9,967 nucleotides of DNA, from NCBI GenBank assembly GCA_021796315.1, contig JAJYOH010000182.1, positions 1 to 9,967 of the forward strand, in the 5' to 3' direction. Shown here one piece after another: positions 1 to 4,572 of the stretch. Origin of the DNA: Chloroflexota bacterium (lineage in GTDB: Bacteria > Chloroflexota > Anaerolineae > Anaerolineales > Villigracilaceae). Each line of letters begins with the position of its first letter. The first letter of the stretch is position 1. The notes beneath the pieces are model-generated. The model was not told the origin of the DNA. It searched no databases and saw only the letters and a program-made list of their open reading frames with translations. A program made the translations under genes and the position numbers.

Positions 1-15
1 GTTAAAGTCTTTCAT
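1..15 (-). CDS. Start of an unidentified gene running off the left edge
   Basis: The stop of the DUF4258 gene is embedded in an ATGA overlap, and the ATG (minus strand, 15 to 13) opens a frame reading Met-Lys-Asp-Phe-Asn before the window ends. A GGAG lies six bases upstream of this ATG, at good Shine-Dalgarno distance. A four-base overlap of this kind is typical of translationally coupled genes. DUF4258 genes are often followed by a small partner gene, sometimes a zinc-finger or HTH antitoxin-like protein, but five residues do not allow identification. Confidence 0.4.
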
Positions 16-293
16 TTCCGGCTCCGGGAATCTTTTTTCCATTTATCGGGATCGGGGACGTAAACCGTGATGATGGTAGTTTCTTTTGTATCTGTATTTT
101 CAGACGTAACCACATGGAACGGACGCCTGCCCTGAAACCCCAGGATCAATCGGCTTGGCTCCGGCATCTCTCCCGAATAATCTTCGATAACGTCTCCCGC
201 CTCCAATGCCTGACGCACTTTCTTTTCGGATATCCCGCGCTCGAACATGCGCTGGACTGCGTGGACACGGAAGATAAGCCCGTAACTATTCAT
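12..293 (-). CDS. DUF4258 domain-containing small protein
   Basis: A 93-residue protein that fits the DUF4258 family by its N-terminal helix with His11, Arg15 and Arg19 (HAVQRMFERGI), a following helix (EKKVRQALEAGDVIEDY), and a beta-rich C-terminal half with an R-P-F-H-V-V strand around His60 and a V-Y-V-P-D strand near residues 77-81. The family has no settled biochemical role. Many members lie in two-gene units resembling toxin-antitoxin loci, and the ATGA overlap with the next gene fits such a unit, but this is inference. No Shine-Dalgarno is visible. Instead TATAAT ends six bases before the ATG, so the mRNA may be leaderless. The acid-base rich C-terminus (KWKKDSRSRK) is probably disordered. 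Confidence 0.8.
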   Translation of the reverse strand: MNSYGLIFRVHAVQRMFERGISEKKVRQALEAGDVIEDYSGEMPEPSRLILGFQGRRPFHVVTSENTDTKETTIITVYVPDPDKWKKDSRSRK

Positions 294-299
294 TGGAAA

Positions 300-307
300 A
301 TTATACT
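300..307. promoter_or_regulatory. Overlapping divergent -10 elements
   Basis: On the minus strand TATAAT (305 to 300) stands six bases before the DUF4258 ATG. On the plus strand TATACT (302-307) faces the glycosyltransferase gene and would give a leader of roughly 25-30 bases. The two hexamers share four bases, so the promoters would compete. No convincing -35 is seen for either. A second possible plus-strand -10 (CAGAAT, 329-334) lies exactly six bases before the glycosyltransferase ATG but matches consensus poorly. Confidence 0.45.
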
Positions 308-340
308 TTGTAAGGTGAAGTAGAAAGGCAGAATAAACTT

Positions 341-1633
341 ATGAAATCAACCCACCGGGCAGCAGAGTACATACAAACCCACACATCCCTGCTCCTGACG
401 CTGATCGCTGTGTTAGCCTGGCTGTTCGGCATTCTGTTTCTGCGCTCGACGCCGCCCAACCCGCAAAACGGCGAGACCGTCAGTTGGTGGGGCATCGCCT
501 TGAACCTGGTGCACGGCTACGGCTACAGCTTTTGCAATCAATATTATTTTCCATTCTGCAACGCGTCCACACCGTACACGGCCATGCGCGAACCCGCTCC
601 TGTTTTATTATTTGCAGGCATCGCGGCGCTCTTCAAAGAATCCCTGATGGCCGCGGCATTGACTGAGTTGATTCTCCACATCGGGATCGTGATCGCGCTC
701 TTCTACCTGACCCGTGAATGGGCCGGGCCTTCGACAGGTTTACTGGCGGCTCTGGCCTGGACCCTCTACCCGCGCGCGTACATTCTGATTCCGCAAGTGT
801 CCGGTGACCTGTTAGCCGGCCTGGGTGTGACGGTTGGAATCTATTTCGTGATGAAAGCCCGCCGCACGGACCGCGTCCGCGACTGGCTGCTGGCAGGATT
901 GGCATTGGGCATGGCGGTCATGTCGCGCTCGGCCATGTTGATGGTGGCGCTGACCGTGATCGTCGGCTGTGTCATCGAACGCCGGAACTTAAGGGGACAA
1001 GTCTGGAACTGGCTGAAACCCGCTTTATTGGCAGCCGCCATGCTCGGAGTCTTCATGGCGCCGTGGCTCATCTACACGGACATGGCTTTCGGTCAACCGC
1101 TGACCGGCTCCAGCCTGGTTGGGTACAACATCTATCGCCACAACTTTAGCGTGGGCACGAATAATTATCTGCATTACGTCAGCAACGATGAAGGCTGGGC
1201 GGCCATCCAGGCTTTGATCGCGCGCCACACGGACCTGACCGGCCATGAGAACGAAGCGCAGATGGACGCGGTCTACCGCCAGGAGGGACTCAGGATCATC
1301 GCCGCCAACCCTTTACATTATGTGCTGCTGTCTGCCTATCGCTTCTTCATGCTGTGGTTCGACTGGCAGGTCAGCGTGGGCTTCGGCTTCCCGATGGGAC
1401 CGACACAATATGCGCTGGCGGCGCTGCAACTTGTTTTGTTGATCCTTGCATTCGTGGAGATACGAAATAATCTTTGGCGAACATGGCCTTTATGGATCAG
1501 CCTAATCATGGTGACGCTGGCTTACATGGCTGTGGACAGCCGCATGTTATACAGCGGCCCGCTCATGCCGCTGGTTCTCAGCTTGAGTGCGGCGGGAGCG
1601 GTTAGGGTCGCGGTTCGATTTTCCAGATTCTGA
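341..1633 (+). CDS. GT39/ArnT-like (GT-C fold) membrane glycosyltransferase
   Basis: A 430-residue polytopic membrane protein of the GT39/PMT_2 (ArnT-like) type. These enzymes move a sugar from a polyprenyl-phosphate carrier to a protein or lipid on the outer face of the cytoplasmic membrane. The first membrane segment is about residues 17-34, followed by an extracytoplasmic loop with N-L-V-H-G-Y-G-Y-S (55-63) and M-R-E-P-A-P (82-87), the usual family pattern. S-R-S-A-M-L (195-200) and A-P-W-L-I-Y (240-245) match other family landmarks, and the C-terminal D-S-R-M-L-Y-S-G-P-L-M-P (399-410) resembles the conserved 'RY..P..P' segment. The loop acidic residue normally needed for catalysis is probably Glu45. 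ATG at 341 is the only start after an in-frame stop at 311. A weak AAAGG lies 12 bases upstream. It stands alone in its strand, so the acceptor cannot be inferred. Confidence 0.8.
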   Translation: MKSTHRAAEYIQTHTSLLLTLIAVLAWLFGILFLRSTPPNPQNGETVSWWGIALNLVHGYGYSFCNQYYFPFCNASTPYTAMREPAPVLLFAGIAALFKESLMAAALTELILHIGIVIALFYLTREWAGPSTGLLAALAWTLYPRAYILIPQVSGDLLAGLGVTVGIYFVMKARRTDRVRDWLLAGLALGMAVMSRSAMLMVALTVIVGCVIERRNLRGQVWNWLKPALLAAAMLGVFMAPWLIYTDMAFGQPLTGSSLVGYNIYRHNFSVGTNNYLHYVSNDEGWAAIQALIARHTDLTGHENEAQMDAVYRQEGLRIIAANPLHYVLLSAYRFFMLWFDWQVSVGFGFPMGPTQYALAALQLVLLILAFVEIRNNLWRTWPLWISLIMVTLAYMAVDSRMLYSGPLMPLVLSLSAAGAVRVAVRFSRF

Positions 1634-1663
1634 AAACCGCAATTTGTGACCGTGACGGGTATA

Positions 1664-1710
1664 AAACAAAAAAAACAAGACGACAGTCACTATGCAAAGT
1701 GACTGTCGTC
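1664..1710 (-). terminator. Rho-independent terminator of the CAP-LysM/transporter/RAM group
   Basis: A perfect 12-bp stem (1679-1690 with 1699-1710) closed by an 8-base loop is followed, in minus-strand reading, by TTG and a run of eight T (complement of the A run at 1668-1675). It lies 32 bases past the stop of the RAM-domain gene. The plus-strand side has no T tract, so it should not serve the glycosyltransferase gene, which converges on it. Confidence 0.9.
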
Positions 1711-1742
1711 AGGAAAAGGGCGGCTCTCCCGTTATGGCAAAC

Positions 1743-1973
1743 CTAGATGTCAACCGCCAGGCAAGTGAGCGTCTGCTCCACGCCCGGGATCGGCTGGATC
1801 TTGGAGGCGGTAATCGAACCCAGTTTGGCGACATCCGAAGTCTCCACTTCGGCCACGGCATCGTACGGTCCAAAAGTCATGTGCGCTTCGGTTACGCCAT
1901 CCACCTTGCGCAAGCTCCGCACAACCTCCTTTACCTCCCCCGAGCGGATCTTGATCAAAACGTAAGCTTTCAT
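1743..1973 (-). CDS. Stand-alone Lrp/AsnC ligand-binding (RAM) domain protein
   Basis: A 76-residue protein equal to just the C-terminal regulation-of-amino-acid-metabolism domain of Lrp/AsnC regulators. It starts with the beta strand A-Y-V-L-I-K-I, then a helix (EVKEVVRSLRKVDGV), a strand, the signature T-F-G-P-Y-D-A-V-A-E-V-E (33-44), a second helix and a last strand (TLTCLAVDI). Full Lrp proteins are about 150 residues with an N-terminal helix-turn-helix, which is absent here. Stand-alone RAM proteins usually assemble through this alpha-beta sandwich and may bind small effectors. AAGGAG lies about eight bases before the ATG. It follows the transporter gene by 18 bases and precedes the terminator, so it is very likely cotranscribed and may sense a related metabolite, though that is inference. 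Confidence 0.9.
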   Translation of the reverse strand: MKAYVLIKIRSGEVKEVVRSLRKVDGVTEAHMTFGPYDAVAEVETSDVAKLGSITASKIQPIPGVEQTLTCLAVDI

Positions 1974-1991
1974 ATTTCTCTCCTTTTCGAA

Positions 1992-2879
1992 TTAGGACTC
2001 GGTCGGGCGCAGGAAAATCGCCCAATACACGGCGGCGACCAGAACCGCTCCGCCGATGATATTGCCGATCGTGACGGGCAAAAGGTTGCCCAGGAAGAAT
2101 GTCTGCCAGGTCAGTTCGTTGAGATGAGGCACCTTGCCGCTGACCGACTGAATAAAGGCCGGGTCGAAATCCTTGATAAGCAAGGCGTACGGGATGAAAT
2201 ACATATTCGCCACGCTGTGCTCAAAGCCGGCGGCCACAAAAGCCGTGATCGGAAAGATGATCGCCAGTATCTTATCCATCGAACTGCGCGCGCTGAACGT
2301 CATCCACACCGCCAGGCAGACCAGCGCATTGCACAAAATCCCCAGCGCAACCGCTTGAATAAAAGTCAACTCGCATTTGGCAATCGCAGTTTTCAAAGCG
2401 GCGATCCCGATTGCATTGGCGCCAAATGTATATTGCCTGGTAAAGAACATCAACACGGCGGTGCCAACCGAGCCGACAAAGTTGCCCAGGTAAACGATCG
2501 CCCAGTTGCGAAGGACCGAAAGTCCGCTGATCTTGCCGCTGGCCCACGCCATCACGATCAGGTTGTTTCCGGTGAACAATTCCGCGCCGCCGACCACCAC
2601 CAGGATCAGCCCCAGGGAAAAGACAAACCCTGAAAGCAGGCGCACAACGCCGTACGGCAAACCGGCGCTGAATGCAGTCGCGCCATCCGGCGTTGTCACA
2701 GCCATGCTCCCCGCCCCCACCGTGGTCGCAAAGATGGCGCCCAGGGCAATGAACGCGCCAGCCAGAACAGACAGCATGAACATTTTCAGGAAAGGCATCT
2801 CCGCTTTTCGGACGCCAAGATACTCGGCGCGCGTCGCCATTTCCTGAGGCAGTAATGCATCAATTCGGATTTCACTCAT
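1992..2879 (-). CDS. Formate/nitrite transporter (FNT) family channel
   Basis: A 295-residue inner-membrane protein of the FocA/NirC/HSC family: pentameric channels with six membrane helices per protomer that move formate, nitrite, hydrosulfide or related small anions. Family landmarks seen are G-G-A-E-L-F-T-G-N-N (97-106, the broken-helix loop), L-C-N-A-L-V-C-L-A-V-W-M (182-193), G-F-E-H-S-V-A-N-M-Y-F-I-P (218-230) with the conserved pore histidine at 221, and N-L-L-P-V-T-I-G-N-I-I-G-G (265-277). Length is typical. The substrate cannot be told from sequence alone, and no formate-lyase or nitrite-reductase gene is next to it. AGGAG sits six bases after its last base from the ATG, which supports this start. 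It lies 25 bases downstream of the CAP-LysM gene and 18 upstream of the RAM-domain gene. Confidence 0.95.
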   Translation of the reverse strand: MSEIRIDALLPQEMATRAEYLGVRKAEMPFLKMFMLSVLAGAFIALGAIFATTVGAGSMAVTTPDGATAFSAGLPYGVVRLLSGFVFSLGLILVVVGGAELFTGNNLIVMAWASGKISGLSVLRNWAIVYLGNFVGSVGTAVLMFFTRQYTFGANAIGIAALKTAIAKCELTFIQAVALGILCNALVCLAVWMTFSARSSMDKILAIIFPITAFVAAGFEHSVANMYFIPYALLIKDFDPAFIQSVSGKVPHLNELTWQTFFLGNLLPVTIGNIIGGAVLVAAVYWAIFLRPTES

Positions 2880-2904
2880 AAGCTGCTCCTATTGTCCAAC
2901 AATA

Positions 2905-3891
2905 TTAGACGGGACGGCTTCGCCCCGCCCATGCAACCATTCCTGCCGCGAACAAAGCGACCAAAACAATCGCGATAACTGCCACGCTTCCCGCGGGACT
3001 TGAAGCGGGCACAACCACAACTGCTGTTGCCGTGGCTGTCGGTGTTTCCGTTAAAACCACCAGCGTCGGACTCGACGTTGAAGTGGGTGGGACAATTGTT
3101 GGGGCGCTCGTCGGCGGGGCAGGCGTTGGCGTGTCGGCGTGGCCGATGAGCAGTTTTTGCCCGATATAAATATCGTTGGATTGCAAATTATTCTTTTGCT
3201 TGATCTCGTTGATGGTCGTTTTGTAAGCCAGGGCGATCTGCCAGAGTGTTTGACCAAATTGAACGACATGATAAATATTGCCGCTCGTATCCGGCGTGCT
3301 GACAATTGCCACCGAGATTGGCTTCTCCCGGGTCGCGGCCGTCCCACTGACAACGATGGTCGGATTACCGGCAGATGGTGTGTTGATCTGTGAAGTTGTG
3401 GAGAGGCCGCAATCGATCACCACATACACCATACCCCCGCTCGCTGCGATCCCTGCGCCAATATCTGCCAGGTTTGGAGAGAGCATTGTGTTTTGATGCG
3501 CGGCATCTGACCACGCGCCCGAATATACGATACTCGATGCGGTTGCGTAATCGCCTCCAAGCCAATTCTCCGAAAAGAATCCGCCGGAGACCGGGTAACC
3601 GGCCGCAATGGCGCGATCGATCGGACGCGTGCCGCCCGGCCCGATGTGGCCGTTCGCGCCATTGGTCGAAGCGAGATATTCCGCTTGAGATTGCGCGATC
3701 TGCATCAGGATGGAATTAACGTTATAGTCCGGCAGTCCACGCGAGGCGCGGTAACCGTTTACAGCGGCGATCAAATCATAAGCGTTGGGAGCAGCTTCAA
3801 GGGTCCGCGCTGAACCGAATGTAAGCGGCGTCAAGCAAATCGCCAATAAAAGGCCAATGCCGGAAAGCGTCGAAAAAAACCTTCTGTCCAT
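2905..3891 (-). CDS. Secreted, membrane-anchored CAP (SCP-like) domain protein with LysM
   Basis: A 328-residue exported protein. Residues 1-28 form a signal peptide (MDRR followed by a hydrophobic core and F-G-S-A). A CAP/SCP domain spans about 37-161: it opens with D-L-I-A-A-V-N-G-Y-R (39-48), carries His82 (G-H-I-G-P), Glu108 (S-E-N-W), His132 in A-A-H-Q-N-T-M-L, and ends Y-V-V-I-D-C-G. His82, Glu108 and His132 fit the usual CAP cavity residues. A LysM domain follows (about 206-250, Y-H-V-V-Q-F-G-Q-T-L-W to G-Q-K-L-L-I), which normally binds N-acetylglucosamine-containing glycans. A Pro/Thr/Ser-rich stalk (251-300) leads to a C-terminal membrane helix (about 301-322) and a basic tail. So it is probably tethered at both wall and membrane on the cell surface. 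Its biochemical role is unknown. TATAAT ends six bases before ATG with no Shine-Dalgarno. Confidence 0.9.
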   Translation of the reverse strand: MDRRFFSTLSGIGLLLAICLTPLTFGSARTLEAAPNAYDLIAAVNGYRASRGLPDYNVNSILMQIAQSQAEYLASTNGANGHIGPGGTRPIDRAIAAGYPVSGGFFSENWLGGDYATASSIVYSGAWSDAAHQNTMLSPNLADIGAGIAASGGMVYVVIDCGLSTTSQINTPSAGNPTIVVSGTAATREKPISVAIVSTPDTSGNIYHVVQFGQTLWQIALAYKTTINEIKQKNNLQSNDIYIGQKLLIGHADTPTPAPPTSAPTIVPPTSTSSPTLVVLTETPTATATAVVVVPASSPAGSVAVIAIVLVALFAAGMVAWAGRSRPV

Positions 3892-3897
3892 GCTGGA

Positions 3898-3919
3898 ATT
3901 ATACTGCCTGTTATATAAT
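3898..3919. promoter_or_regulatory. Divergent -10 elements between CAP-LysM and RNA methyltransferase genes
   Basis: The 36-base gap holds one perfect TATAAT for each direction: minus strand 3903 to 3898, six bases before the CAP-LysM ATG, and plus strand 3914-3919, eight bases before the methyltransferase ATG. Both predict a transcript beginning at or within a couple of bases of the start codon. No good -35 is visible for either. TTGGGA (minus, 3928 to 3923) is a possible weak one at 19-base spacing. Confidence 0.6.
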
Positions 3920-3927
3920 GACTCCCA

Positions 3928-4572
3928 ATGCCCATCTCATCCTTCCAAATTCGTACATGTCAAAACCCGGCCTGCGGATTAAGATATCCGCTCATGCCGG
4001 ATCACCCATTTGGCGAGCGCTGCCCGCTTTGTCTCGGCGAAACGATCCCGGTGTTGGAACGAAGCATCGAACGGGAGCCAGTCCGCGACGAAAGCATTTT
4101 CAAAGACAGGAAACTACATGCCCTGCTCGACAACATCCGCTCGGCGTGGAACGTCGGTTCGATCTTTCGCACGGCAGATGGGTTTGGGTTCAAACATTTA
4201 TATTTGTGCGGCATCACGCCCACGCCCGAAAATGAAGCCGTGACAAAAACGTCGCTTGGCGCAGAAGAATTTGTGACCTGGTCCGCGCACAAGGATGCGC
4301 TTAAACTGGCAGGCGGATTGAAAAAACAAGGCTTCGCAATTTGGGCGCTGGAACAAACCGATGATTCCGAATCGATTGACACTGCGATCAGTTCATTAAC
4401 CGCCGATCAAACTACCGTGCTGGTGGTGGGCAGCGAAGTAACCGGCGTCGACCCAGGCATTCTGGAAATCGCAGACCGCGTGGTTCATCTCACGATGCGC
4501 GGACAAAAGAGATCGTTCAATGTGGCCGTGGCATTTGCGGTGGCGGCGCAAATCATGCAGGGGAAAAACTAA
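3928..4572 (+). CDS. TrmH/SpoU-family RNA 2'-O-methyltransferase with N-terminal zinc ribbon
   Basis: A 214-residue SPOUT enzyme expected to transfer a methyl group from S-adenosylmethionine to a ribose 2'-OH in tRNA or rRNA. The three family motifs are present: motif 1 N-I-R-S-A-W-N-V-G-S-I-F-R-T-A-D-G (69-85) with its catalytic-type Asn and Arg, motif 2 V-V-G-S-E-V-T-G-V-D (166-175), and motif 3 L-T-M-R-G-Q-K-R-S-F-N-V-A-V-A (188-202), whose usual S-L-N-V is S-F-N-V here. The first 36 residues carry two cysteine pairs, Cys11/Cys16 and Cys32/Cys35, likely a zinc ribbon that replaces the usual substrate-binding N-domain. The exact RNA target is not known. No Shine-Dalgarno precedes ATG 3928. 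Its stop overlaps that of the convergent oxidoreductase gene, with no terminator between them. Confidence 0.9.
   Translation: MPISSFQIRTCQNPACGLRYPLMPDHPFGERCPLCLGETIPVLERSIEREPVRDESIFKDRKLHALLDNIRSAWNVGSIFRTADGFGFKHLYLCGITPTPENEAVTKTSLGAEEFVTWSAHKDALKLAGGLKKQGFAIWALEQTDDSESIDTAISSLTADQTTVLVVGSEVTGVDPGILEIADRVVHLTMRGQKRSFNVAVAFAVAAQIMQGKN

Noticed and set aside
1692..2633. A 313-codon plus-strand open frame opposite the transporter gene
   Set aside because: The opposite strand encodes a clear FNT channel with all family motifs. The plus-strand product is rich in Arg, His, Gln and Asp with no domain pattern, typical of an antisense shadow frame.
2905..2940. GC-rich hairpin (GGGGCG/CGTCCC) at the end of the CAP-LysM gene as a terminator
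   Set aside because: The stem is only six pairs with a wobble or mismatch and is not followed by a T tract. The next gene starts within 25 bases of the stop.
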